Assembly (NCBI GenBank): GCA_903904005.1 | Contig: CAIVAR010000041.1 | Coordinates: 1 to 58,379, forward strand | Direction of reading: 5' to 3' | Source: an uncultured Anaeromyxobacter sp. | GTDB lineage: Bacteria; Myxococcota; Myxococcia; Myxococcales; Anaeromyxobacteraceae | DNA: 58,379 nt | Shown here: positions 51,942 through 58,379 of the stretch, piece after piece | Layout of the letters: every line of letters starts with the position of its first letter | Numbering within the stretch: position 1 is the first letter of the stretch | The notes under the pieces: generated by a model | What the model saw: the letters and a program-made list of their open reading frames with translations, nothing else | Databases searched by the model: none | Told to the model about the DNA's origin: nothing | Position numbers and translations under genes: made by a program

Positions 51942-52908
51942 TCATCTCCCAGGTGTTCTCGTCGGCGGTGGGCTTGCGCACGGAGCGGAAGATGCCGATG
52001 GGGGTGGGGAAGCCGGCCCGGTCGGACAGGTTCGCCATCATGAAGGCGATGGTCGGGTCGGAGCGGGTGGGATCGTGGATGAGGATGTCCTTCTCCGTGA
52101 CCCCGTTCTCGCCGAGGGTGACCACCTCGAGCTCGGCCTTCTGGCCGTCGAAGCGGATGCCCTTCTTGTTGTCCTTCCCGAAGAGCAGCGGCTTGCCCGC
52201 CTCCATGCGGAGGATGGCGTCGGTCTTGACGGCCTTGTCGGTGAGGAACGTGTAGGCGCCGTCGTTGAACACCGGGCAGTTCTGGAAGACCTCGATGAAG
52301 GCGCTGCCCTTGTGGGCAGCGGCCGCCGCGATGACGCCACCCATGTGCGCGCCCTCGATGTCGATGGAGCGGGCCACGAAGGTGGCGCCCGAGCCCAGCG
52401 CCAGTGCCGGCGCGTTGAACGGGTAGTCGGGGGAGCCGTGCGGCGTGGTCTTGGTCTTCTTGCCCAGCTCGGAGGTGGGCGACACCTGCCCCTTGGTGAG
52501 GCCGTAGATGCGGTTGTTGAACATCAGGACCTTGAGGTCCAGGTTGCGCCGCATCGTGTGGATGAAGTGGTTGCCGCCGATGGCGAGGGCGTCGCCGTCA
52601 CCGGTGATCACCCACACCATCAGCTCGGGGCGCGACACCTTCAGCCCGGAGGCGAAGGAGGGCGCGCGCCCGTGCAGCGTGTGCATCCCGTAGTTGTTCA
52701 TGTAGTACGGGAAGCGCGACGAGCAGCCGATGCCGGAGATGAAGACGATGTTCTCGCGGGCCACGCCCACGTTGGGCATGGCCTTCTGCACCTGGTTGAT
52801 GATCGAGAAGTCGCCGCACCCGGGACACCAGCGCGGGTCGACGCCGGACTCGAAGTCCTTCTTCGTGTAGGTGGGGACGGGGTTCTGGGTCTGGCCGTTC
52901 TGGCTCAT
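51862..52908 (-). CDS. korB: 2-oxoacid:ferredoxin oxidoreductase, beta subunit
   Basis: 348 residues. WCPGCGDFSIINQV with Cys28 and Cys31 as cluster ligands, GIGCSSRFPYYMNNYGMHTL, and the thiamine pyrophosphate motif TGDGDALAIGGNHF with a downstream NNRIYGLTKGQ. It matches the two-subunit 2-oxoglutarate/2-oxoacid:ferredoxin oxidoreductases. The active site is formed with KorA, encoded 22 bases upstream. It produces acyl-CoA and reduced ferredoxin or consumes them in CO2 fixation by a reductive TCA step. Confidence 0.93.
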   Translation of the reverse strand: MSQNGQTQNPVPTYTKKDFESGVDPRWCPGCGDFSIINQVQKAMPNVGVARENIVFISGIGCSSRFPYYMNNYGMHTLHGRAPSFASGLKVSRPELMVWVITGDGDALAIGGNHFIHTMRRNLDLKVLMFNNRIYGLTKGQVSPTSELGKKTKTTPHGSPDYPFNAPALALGSGATFVARSIDIEGAHMGGVIAAAAAHKGSAFIEVFQNCPVFNDGAYTFLTDKAVKTDAILRMEAGKPLLFGKDNKKGIRFDGQKAELEVVTLGENGVTEKDILIHDPTRSDPTIAFMMANLSDRAGFPTPIGIFRSVRKPTADENTWEMIKAAKAKKGDSSLRKFLADADTWEVK

Positions 52909-52930
52909 GGTCGTATGGTTCCTTCCGGGG

Positions 52931-54790
52931 CTAGCCCAGGATCTCGTTCACCTTGGCGGTGAGCTCGCTGATCTTGATCGCCTTGCCGTTGATCCGGTTG
53001 AACTGCATCGGATCGAGACCCGGGAAGGACATGCGCAGGTAGTTGGCCAGCTGCCCGTCGTTGACCTCCGGGACCAGCACCTTCTTGAAGCTCTTGAGGA
53101 CCGCGCCGAGGTTCTTGGGCAGCGGGTTCAACCAGCGCAGGTGCACGTGGCCGACCTTCTTGCCCTGGGCGCGGAGCCGCGCGGCGGCGCCGCGGACCGA
53201 GCCGTAGGTGCCGCCCCAGGAGAGGAGGAGCAGGTCGCCCGTGGGCTCGCCGTCGACCTCGACGTCCGGCACGTCCTCGATGACGTTCCGGATCTTCTGG
53301 GCGCGGGTCTTCACCATCTTCTCGTGGTTCATGCCGTCGTAGGAGACCATGCCGGACATGGAATCCTTCTCGAGGCCGCCGATGCGGTGCTCGAGCCCCG
53401 GGGTGCCGGGGATGGCCCACGGACGGATGAGCTTGTCGTCCCGCTTGTACGGCATGTAGCCGGCGGGGTCGTTCACGGTGGTCTGGTACTTGACCAGGTA
53501 GGGCTTGAGCTCGCCCTCCTCCGGGATGCGGAACGGCTCGGAGCCGAACCCGAGGTAGCCGTCGGTGAGCACGATCACCGGCGTCATCCACTTGGTGGCG
53601 ATCTTGAAGCCCTCCATCACGGCATAGAAGCAGTCGGCCGGGCTGCGGGCCGCGATGACCGGCAGGGGCGCCTCGCCGTGCCGGCCGAAGAGCGCGATGT
53701 AGAGGTCGGACTGCTCGGTCTTGGTGGGCATGCCCGTGGACGGGCCGCCGCGCTGCACGTTGATGACGACGAGCGGAAGCTCGGCGATGACGGCGAGTCC
53801 GAGCATCTCCGACTTGAGCGCGAGGCCCGGGCCGGAGGTGGTGGTGACGCCCAGCGAACCGCCGAAGGAGGCGCCGATGGCGGAGCCGATTCCGGCGATC
53901 TCGTCCTCGGCCTGGTAGGTCACGACCCCCATGTCCTTGAAGTAGGACGAGTCCTGCAGGATCTCGGTGGCCGGGGTGATGGGGTAGCTGCCCAGGAAGA
54001 CCTGGCGGCCGGTGAGCTTGGCCGTGGCGGCGATCGCCAGCGCGGCCGCGCCGTTGCCGGTCACGTTCCGGTACGTGCCCGGGGCCAGCTTGGCAGCCGG
54101 CACGGTGTACTGCGAGACGAAGAGTTCGGTGGTCTCGCCGAAGGCGTGGCCGGCCTGGAACACCTTGACGTTGGCCTCGGCGATCTCCGGCTTCTTCTTG
54201 AACTTGGCCCGGATGTTCTCGAGCTGCGGCTCGGGCGGGCGGCTGTAGAGCCAGTACATCATGCCGAGCGCGAAGTAGTTCCGGCAGCGGGCCACGTCCT
54301 TGTTGGAGAGCCCGGACCCGGCCAGTGCGGCCTGGGTGAGCTTGTCCATGTCGACGGAGACCACCTTGTAGTTCTTCTTCAGGGCGTCGTCGTCGAGCGG
54401 GTTGGACTTGTAGCCGGCCTTCTCGAGGTTGCCCTCGGTGTAGGCGCCGCTGTTGGTGATGAGGATGCCGCCGGGACGCAGGTCCTGGAGGTTGGTCTTC
54501 AGCGCGGCCGGGTTCATGGCCACGAGGACGTCGGGCTGGTCGCCCGGGGTGAAGATGTCCCTCGACCCGAAGTTGACCTGGTAGCCCGAGACGCCGGCGA
54601 GCGAGCCCGTGGGGGCGCGGATCTCGGCAGGGAAGTCGGGGAAGGTGGCGAGGTCGTTGCCGGCGATGGCCGAGGCCTTGGTGAACTCGGAGCCGACGAG
54701 CTGCATGCCGTCGCCCGAGTCGCCGACGAAGCGGATGGTCACGCCTTCGACCTTCTCCACCGGGCGGGTCTTTCCAGTGTTGGGTTGCAT
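52931..54790 (-). CDS. korA: 2-oxoacid:ferredoxin oxidoreductase, fused gamma-alpha subunit
   Basis: 619 residues from ATG 54788-54790 after AAGGAG. The first 200 residues are the gamma domain (VTIRFVGDSGDGMQLVGSEF, SGYQVNFGSRDIFTPGDQPD) and the rest is the alpha domain (ITPATEILQDSS, QAEDEIAGIGSAIGASFGGS, TTSGPGLALKSEMLGLAVIA, VQRGGPSTGMPTKTEQSDLY). The domain fusion with only one further subunit, KorB, matches 2-oxoglutarate or general 2-oxoacid oxidoreductases rather than four-subunit pyruvate enzymes. No separate ferredoxin-type delta subunit is present. Substrate choice between 2-oxoglutarate and pyruvate is not certain. Confidence 0.93.
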   Translation of the reverse strand: MQPNTGKTRPVEKVEGVTIRFVGDSGDGMQLVGSEFTKASAIAGNDLATFPDFPAEIRAPTGSLAGVSGYQVNFGSRDIFTPGDQPDVLVAMNPAALKTNLQDLRPGGILITNSGAYTEGNLEKAGYKSNPLDDDALKKNYKVVSVDMDKLTQAALAGSGLSNKDVARCRNYFALGMMYWLYSRPPEPQLENIRAKFKKKPEIAEANVKVFQAGHAFGETTELFVSQYTVPAAKLAPGTYRNVTGNGAAALAIAATAKLTGRQVFLGSYPITPATEILQDSSYFKDMGVVTYQAEDEIAGIGSAIGASFGGSLGVTTTSGPGLALKSEMLGLAVIAELPLVVINVQRGGPSTGMPTKTEQSDLYIALFGRHGEAPLPVIAARSPADCFYAVMEGFKIATKWMTPVIVLTDGYLGFGSEPFRIPEEGELKPYLVKYQTTVNDPAGYMPYKRDDKLIRPWAIPGTPGLEHRIGGLEKDSMSGMVSYDGMNHEKMVKTRAQKIRNVIEDVPDVEVDGEPTGDLLLLSWGGTYGSVRGAAARLRAQGKKVGHVHLRWLNPLPKNLGAVLKSFKKVLVPEVNDGQLANYLRMSFPGLDPMQFNRINGKAIKISELTAKVNEILG

Positions 54791-54878
54791 GTGGTCCTTC
54801 GTCTCCTTGAGGGGGGCCTGCGCGGGAGGGGCCTCTGGCGCGGCAAGAGGAGTCCTGGCCGGGTACCGAGGGGGTACC

Positions 54879-54907
54879 TTGATGCCGGATCGGAAGATCG
54901 TTGTCAA
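54879..54907 (-). promoter_or_regulatory. Predicted promoter for korAB
   Basis: Reverse-strand TTGACA (54902-54907), 17-base spacer, CATCAA (54879-54884). The -35 is perfect, the -10 matches three of six positions. The leader before korA holds two GGTACC palindromes four to five bases apart (54862-54878). Confidence 0.4.
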
Positions 54908-54981
54908 GGGATGATCCAGCGCCCGGAGCGGCGGAACCTGCCGCAACCATTGCGCGATTCGGACGCCGCCCGACGAGGGGT

Positions 54982-56373
54982 TCAGGATTCCGGGAACATC
55001 TTCCCGGGGTTCAGGATCCCGAGCGGATCGAACACCGCCTTGACGCGCCGTTCCAGGGCGATGACCTCCGCCCCCTGCTCGTACTCGAGGAAGTCCCGCT
55101 TGGCGAGCCCCACCCCGTGCTCCCCGGTGATGGTCCCCCCCAGGTCCACGGCGGCGCGCAGCACCTCGGCCACCGCCGCATCGGCGGCCGGACGCTCCCG
55201 ATCGCCGTCGAAGAGAACGTTGCAGTGGAGGTTTCCGTCCCCGGCGTGGCCGTAGGTGGCGACGAGCAGTCCGTGGGCCCTCCCGATCTCCCGACAGCGG
55301 GCCACCATCTCGGGGATCCGGGACCGGGGCACGGCGACGTCCTCCGAGAGCTTCGCCGCCGCGAGCGTCTTCAGCGCGACCGAGAGGTACTTCCGGGTCT
55401 CCCAGATGTCGCGCCGCTGGGCCTCGTTCTGGGCCACGATGACCTCGCCCGACGCGCTTCCCTGGACCATTCCGGCGACGCGCGCCATCTCGGCGAAGAC
55501 CTGCTCCTCGTCGTTGCCGTCGGTCTCGAAGAGGAGCGCCGCGCCGGCCCCGACCGGCAACTGGAAGGGCGAGCCCCTGGCGATGGCCTGGACGGAGACG
55601 TCGTCGATGAGCTCGAGGCAGCGCGGGATGACCCCCTCGGCGAGAACGCGGCTGACGGCCCGGGCTGCGGTGTCGACGTCCGGGAAGCAGACGAGCGCCG
55701 TCGCCACGTGACGCGGGCGGGGCAGGAGCTTCAGCGTCACCTCGGTGACGATGCCGAGCGTCCCCTCGCTTCCCACGAAGAGTGCCGTGAGGTCGTATCC
55801 GGCCACGCCCTTGATGGTCTGGCGCCCCAGCCGCAGGACCTCGCCCGTGGGGACCACCACCTCGAGGCCGAGCACGTACTCCCGGGTGACCCCGTACTTG
55901 AGCGCGCGGGGCCCGCCCGCGTTCTCGGCGACGTTGCCCCCGATGGAGCAGAGGTCGAGCGAGTTGGGGTCGGGGGGGTAGAAGAGGCCGTGCTTCTCCA
56001 CCTCGGCCTGGAAGGCGCCGGTGATCACCCCGGGCTGCACCTGCGCCGTGAGGTCCCCGGGGCGGATGTCGAGGATGCGGTTCATCCGCTCGACGGAGAC
56101 CCCGATCCCCCCGTGGATGGCGAGCGACCCGCCCGACTTCCCGCTGCGCGCCGCGATGGGCACCACGGGCACCCGGTGCCGCGAGGCGATGGCGAAGATC
56201 GTCCGGACCTCCTCCGCCGAATCGACCTGCACCACCACCCCGGGCGGGAAGGTGCCCAGGTCCGACTCGTCCTTGCCGTACTCGGCCAGCCGCTCGGACT
56301 CGAACACGAGACGCCCCGCCGGGAATGCTGCGCGGAGCTCGCCGGCGGCCGCATCCATCCCGTCGATCGTCAC
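54982..56373 (-). CDS. glcD: FAD-linked oxidase, D-lactate/glycolate dehydrogenase type
   Basis: 463 residues from GTG. The PCMH-type FAD-binding domain has VVPIAARSGKSGGSLAIHGG, NRILDIRPGDLTAQVQPGV, LCSIGGNVAENAGGPRALKY and GLFVGSEGTLGIVTEV-like LFVGSEGTLGIVTEVTLKLL. The C-terminal substrate domain has YGHAGDGNLHCNVLFDGD and GGTITGEHGVGLAKRDFL, typical of GlcD and bacterial D-lactate dehydrogenases. Oxidises a 2-hydroxyacid with electrons to a carrier not encoded here. The start overlaps the SDR stop as GTGA. The operon partners folE and queD make a pterin link possible but unproved. Confidence 0.92.
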   Translation of the reverse strand: MTIDGMDAAAGELRAAFPAGRLVFESERLAEYGKDESDLGTFPPGVVVQVDSAEEVRTIFAIASRHRVPVVPIAARSGKSGGSLAIHGGIGVSVERMNRILDIRPGDLTAQVQPGVITGAFQAEVEKHGLFYPPDPNSLDLCSIGGNVAENAGGPRALKYGVTREYVLGLEVVVPTGEVLRLGRQTIKGVAGYDLTALFVGSEGTLGIVTEVTLKLLPRPRHVATALVCFPDVDTAARAVSRVLAEGVIPRCLELIDDVSVQAIARGSPFQLPVGAGAALLFETDGNDEEQVFAEMARVAGMVQGSASGEVIVAQNEAQRRDIWETRKYLSVALKTLAAAKLSEDVAVPRSRIPEMVARCREIGRAHGLLVATYGHAGDGNLHCNVLFDGDRERPAADAAVAEVLRAAVDLGGTITGEHGVGLAKRDFLEYEQGAEVIALERRVKAVFDPLGILNPGKMFPES

Positions 56374-57056
56374 CCGAACACCCCCACGTCGCTGCCGCTC
56401 ATGGCGTCGGGCGCCTCGGCGGCGCACCAGGCCACCACCCGCGCCACCTCCTCCGGCGCCATGTCGGGCGGGAACGGGGTCTGGGCCAGCATCCGGGTGT
56501 CGACGCTCCCCGGCGAGACGGTCATCACCTGCACCCCCGACCCGCGCAGCTCCTCGGCGAGGCACTTGGCGAAGCCGATGAGCCCCCACTTGGAGGCGTT
56601 GTAGGCCGAGCCCTCGGCGGTGCCGACGTGCCCGGAGATGGAGGCGATGGCCAGGATCCTCCCGCGCCCGCGCGACTTCATCCCGGGCAGCACCGCCCGC
56701 GACACGAGGAAGGCGCCGGTGAGGTTCACCTCGAGCACGCGCCGCCAGGCGGCCGGCTCGAGCACCTCGACCCGCCCGCGCTCGAGGATGCCGGCGGCGT
56801 GGACGAGGACGTCGCAGGGGCCGAGCACCCGCTCGTGCGAGGCGCGCAGCCGGATCACGTCGGACTCGAGCGACACGTCCCCGGCCACGGCCAGGGCCGC
56901 GCCCCCCGTCCGGACCACCTCGTCGATCTCGGTCGCGGTGCGGGCGAACACGGTGACCCGCGCGCCCCGCGCGGTGAGCTCCCGTGCGATCGCGGCGCCG
57001 ATGCCCCTTCCACCGCCGGTCACGATGGCGGTGCGCCCCTCGAGCCGCCCGTTCAC
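56370..57056 (-). CDS. Short-chain dehydrogenase/reductase
   Basis: 228 residues from GTG. Nucleotide-binding VTGGGRGIGAAIAREL (TGxxxGxG), an Arg after the second strand (FARTATEID) suggesting NADP(H), NxAG-type strand as LVHAAGIL, catalytic Ser in IASISGHVG and YNASK as the Tyr-Lys pair. Short at the C-terminus compared with typical 245-residue SDRs, and ending SGSDVGVFG. It lies between folE and glcD with stop/start overlaps on both sides, so a reductase acting on a pterin or on a keto-acid are both conceivable. Confidence 0.85.
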   Translation of the reverse strand: MNGRLEGRTAIVTGGGRGIGAAIARELTARGARVTVFARTATEIDEVVRTGGAALAVAGDVSLESDVIRLRASHERVLGPCDVLVHAAGILERGRVEVLEPAAWRRVLEVNLTGAFLVSRAVLPGMKSRGRGRILAIASISGHVGTAEGSAYNASKWGLIGFAKCLAEELRGSGVQVMTVSPGSVDTRMLAQTPFPPDMAPEEVARVVAWCAAEAPDAMSGSDVGVFG

Positions 57057-57667
57057 CGTCGCCTCCCCGGCACGGCGCCCCGCCCTTCCCCCCCGGCGAT
57101 GCGCAGCACCCGGCGCTGCCAGGCGGCGCTCCGGGCCATGGACCCGGCGAAGGCCTGGGCGTGGGCGCGGGCCTCGCGGCGCCGCTCACCGCGAACGGTG
57201 AGACACATCTGCTCCGCGTCGAGCACGCAGGCCGCCCCGCGCGCCCCCAGGTGGGCCACCAGCGCGTCTGCGACCTGGCGCGCCAGCACCTCCTGGATCA
57301 CCAGCCGGTGGGCGAAGCAGTCGACGAGCCGCGCCAGCACCCCGAACCCCACCACCCGGCCGCCCGGCACATAGGCCACGCAGGCGCGCCCGCGGTACGG
57401 GAGCAGGTGGTGCGGGCAGACGGCGTGGAAGTCGATGCCGGCGAGCGCCACCAGGTCCTTCCCGGGGATCTCCATGGCCTCGCCGAGGACCTCGGCGGGG
57501 TCCATCGCGTAGCCGTCGAGCAGGTCGTCGCGAAAGGCCTCGGCCACCCGGCGCGGCGTCCCGCGGACGTCGGCGCGCGCGAGCTCGCCTGCGGGGACCA
57601 CCGCGCGGAGGAAGCGGGCGACCGCGGCCGCCGCGTCGGGGACCGGGGAGCGCCGCCTACCGCCCAC
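57053..57667 (-). CDS. folE: GTP cyclohydrolase I-like protein, divergent active site
   Basis: 204 residues from GTG. The family fold is plain: TPRRVAEAFRDDLLDGYAMD, IDFHAVCPHHLLPYRGRACV, then VVGFGVLARLVDCFAHRLVIQEVLARQV and QMCLTVRG. Zinc ligands are Cys84, His87 and Cys155. Compared with E. coli FolE from memory, Glu111 is Pro85, Ser135 is Gly109, Lys136 is Val110 and His179 is Gln153, while the Gln-Glu pair and Arg185 are kept. GTP cyclohydrolase activity is therefore probable but not assured. It overlaps queD by 11 bases and the SDR by 4, so all four genes are tightly coupled. Confidence 0.85.
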   Translation of the reverse strand: MGGRRRSPVPDAAAAVARFLRAVVPAGELARADVRGTPRRVAEAFRDDLLDGYAMDPAEVLGEAMEIPGKDLVALAGIDFHAVCPHHLLPYRGRACVAYVPGGRVVGFGVLARLVDCFAHRLVIQEVLARQVADALVAHLGARGAACVLDAEQMCLTVRGERRREARAHAQAFAGSMARSAAWQRRVLRIAGGEGRGAVPGRRR

Positions 57668-58043
57668 CGGGCCCTCGGTAGGTGACGCAGCAGTCCGGGA
57701 TCTCGTGGAGCCGCACCTCGCAGAGCCCGGGCAGGCGCGGCGCGAGGGCCTCCCAGATCCAGCGGGCGATGTTCTCGGCGGTCGGGTTGTCGAGCACGTC
57801 GTTCAGGTTGCGGTGGTCGGCCCGGGAGAGGACCTCCTCGGCGACGACCTCCTTGATCTTCCCGAAGTCGGCGATCATGCCGGTCGCCGGGTCGACGTCC
57901 CCCTCCACCGACACGAAGAATTTGTAGTTGTGGCCGTGCATCCGGAAGCAGGGCCCCTCGTAGCGGGGCAGCCGGTGGGCCGCGGCGAAGTAGAACTCGA
58001 CGTCGAGCCGCATGCGCCTCGCGTCGGTGTAGTCGATGGCCAT
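57657..58043 (-). CDS. queD: 6-carboxy-tetrahydropterin synthase (QueD) or PTPS-family homologue
   Basis: 128 residues. Zinc ligands His23 (AAHRL), His36 and His38 (MHGHNY); catalytic Cys32 stands in CFRMHGH, a CxxxHGH spacing that I associate with QueD rather than the longer spacing of mammalian PTPS. DF59, DHRNLND and PTAENIARWIWE complete the family pattern, with Glu114. It acts after GTP cyclohydrolase I in 7-deazaguanine (queuosine) synthesis. A TATAAG at 58050-58055 would place a transcript start at or next to the ATG, so leaderless translation is possible; ATG 58011-58013 (MRLDVEFYF) is an alternative start. Confidence 0.9.
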   Translation of the reverse strand: MAIDYTDARRMRLDVEFYFAAAHRLPRYEGPCFRMHGHNYKFFVSVEGDVDPATGMIADFGKIKEVVAEEVLSRADHRNLNDVLDNPTAENIARWIWEALAPRLPGLCEVRLHEIPDCCVTYRGPGGR

Positions 58044-58049
58044 CCGCCG

Positions 58050-58055
58050 CTTATA
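58050..58055 (-). promoter_or_regulatory. Candidate -10 box for the queD-folE-SDR-glcD operon
   Basis: Reverse-strand TATAAG lies seven bases from the queD ATG; there is no convincing -35 at 16-18 bases (AGGAGT is the sequence there). A 6-bp hairpin CCCACC-CGAC-GGTGGG stands just upstream at 58080-58095. Confidence 0.35.
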
Positions 58056-58186
58056 GTCGCGAACCCCGTGGAACTCCTACCCACCCGACGGTGGGGGCGT
58101 ACCAGAACTCCCCGACTCCCCGGGGCACGGCGCCCTGCGGCAAGCGTAAACGGCTGATTTCACGAGCCTGGCCGCCACCCGTCCCT

Positions 58187-58202
58187 TGGCACGTCGGCTG
58201 CT
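58187..58202 (+). promoter_or_regulatory. Predicted sigma-54 promoter
   Basis: TGGCACG-N4-CTGCT: the invariant GG and GC doublets are exactly 10 bases apart, and only one base departs from the TGGCACG-N4-TTGCW consensus. It reads toward the gene at 58263, leaving a leader of about 50 bases. NtrC-type activators such as the one at 19.6 kb work on promoters of this class; whether that regulator acts here is unknown. Confidence 0.65.
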
Positions 58203-58262
58203 AACCCTTCCTCCAGACGGTTTCCCCGCCAGTCAGCAAACCTCTCCAAGGAGAAGAACCAA

Positions 58263-58379
58263 ATGAAGAAGATCCTCAGCGCCCTCGTGGCCGTTGCCTT
58301 CGCCATCCCGGTCCTCGCCCAGGCCCCCGCCGCCCCGGCCGCCAAGCCCGCCGCCCCGGCCGCCGCTGCCCCGGCTGCC
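58263..58379 (+). CDS. Secreted Ala/Pro-rich protein, cut by the right edge
   Basis: The first 39 codons are present. An AAGGAG ribosome site lies 9 bases before the ATG. MKKILSALVAVAFAIPVLAQ is a clean signal peptide with an A-x-A-like cleavage region, and the mature part begins with an Ala/Pro/Lys repeat (APAAPAAKPAAPAA) as in disordered cell-wall or periplasmic proteins. Nothing about function can be read from the repeat. Preceded by a good sigma-54 promoter. Confidence 0.75.
   Translation, partial: MKKILSALVAVAFAIPVLAQAPAAPAAKPAAPAAAAPAA

Overview
The window is a metagenome-style contig that appears chimeric. Bases 1 to about 720 are of moderate GC and carry two gene fragments of Bacteroidota type: the tail of a Ser/Gly/Asn-rich protein, and the start of an outer-membrane protein beginning MRKASIIIGLF. 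From about 720 to the end the DNA is very GC-rich, uses GTG starts often, packs genes with 4-bp stop/start overlaps, and encodes NtrC/sigma-54 regulation, a 2-oxoacid:ferredoxin oxidoreductase and family members that together suggest a myxobacterium-like bacterium (Myxococcota, perhaps near Anaeromyxobacter). That placement is inference from gene content.

Layout. 0.7-4.5 kb (-): PhnD-like binding protein, TPR lipoprotein and a molybdopterin oxidoreductase whose 3' end is cut at the chimeric joint. 4.6-8.6 kb (+): MscS-like membrane protein and two CPA2-type antiporter proteins in one overlapping operon. 8.6-15 kb: speA, an ABC exporter, a methyltransferase, a pseudouridine synthase, a small orphan protein and a J-like/HTH protein. 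15-21 kb: Slt-type lytic transglycosylase, divergent from a membrane histidine kinase followed by an NtrC-type response regulator. 21-46 kb (-): one almost unbroken translation supercluster. In transcription order it is rpsL-rpsG-fusA-tuf-rpsJ-rplD-rplW-rplB-rpsS-rplV-rpsC-rplP-rpmC-rpsQ-rplN-rplX-rplE-rpsN-rpsH-rplF-rplR-rpsE-rpmD-rplO-secY-adk-map-rpmJ-rpsM-rpsK-rpsD-rpoA-rplQ-rpsP-khpA-rimM-trmD-rplS, then a coiled-coil ATPase-like protein, yraN and rsmI. 46-49 kb: mutY, a Fe/Mn superoxide dismutase and mtgA. 48.8-50.8 kb (-): a ribbon-helix-helix regulator with two nucleotide-sugar enzymes. 51-58 kb: a TPR lipoprotein, korAB, and glcD-SDR-folE-queD. The right edge cuts a secreted Ala/Pro-rich protein preceded by a sigma-54 promoter.

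Points that stand out: rplC (L3) is absent between rpsJ and rplD, and infA is absent between map and rpmJ. Strong RNA hairpins or palindromes lie at tuf-rpsJ, rpsG-fusA and in both ribosomal leaders. FolE has several replaced active-site residues and is co-operonic with an SDR and QueD. A conserved-looking SMC/YhaN-like protein has lost its P-loop. A J-like domain without HPD is fused to a RodZ-type HTH. No tRNA, rRNA, CRISPR array, insertion sequence or prophage was seen, and no gene-free stretch exceeds 300 bases.
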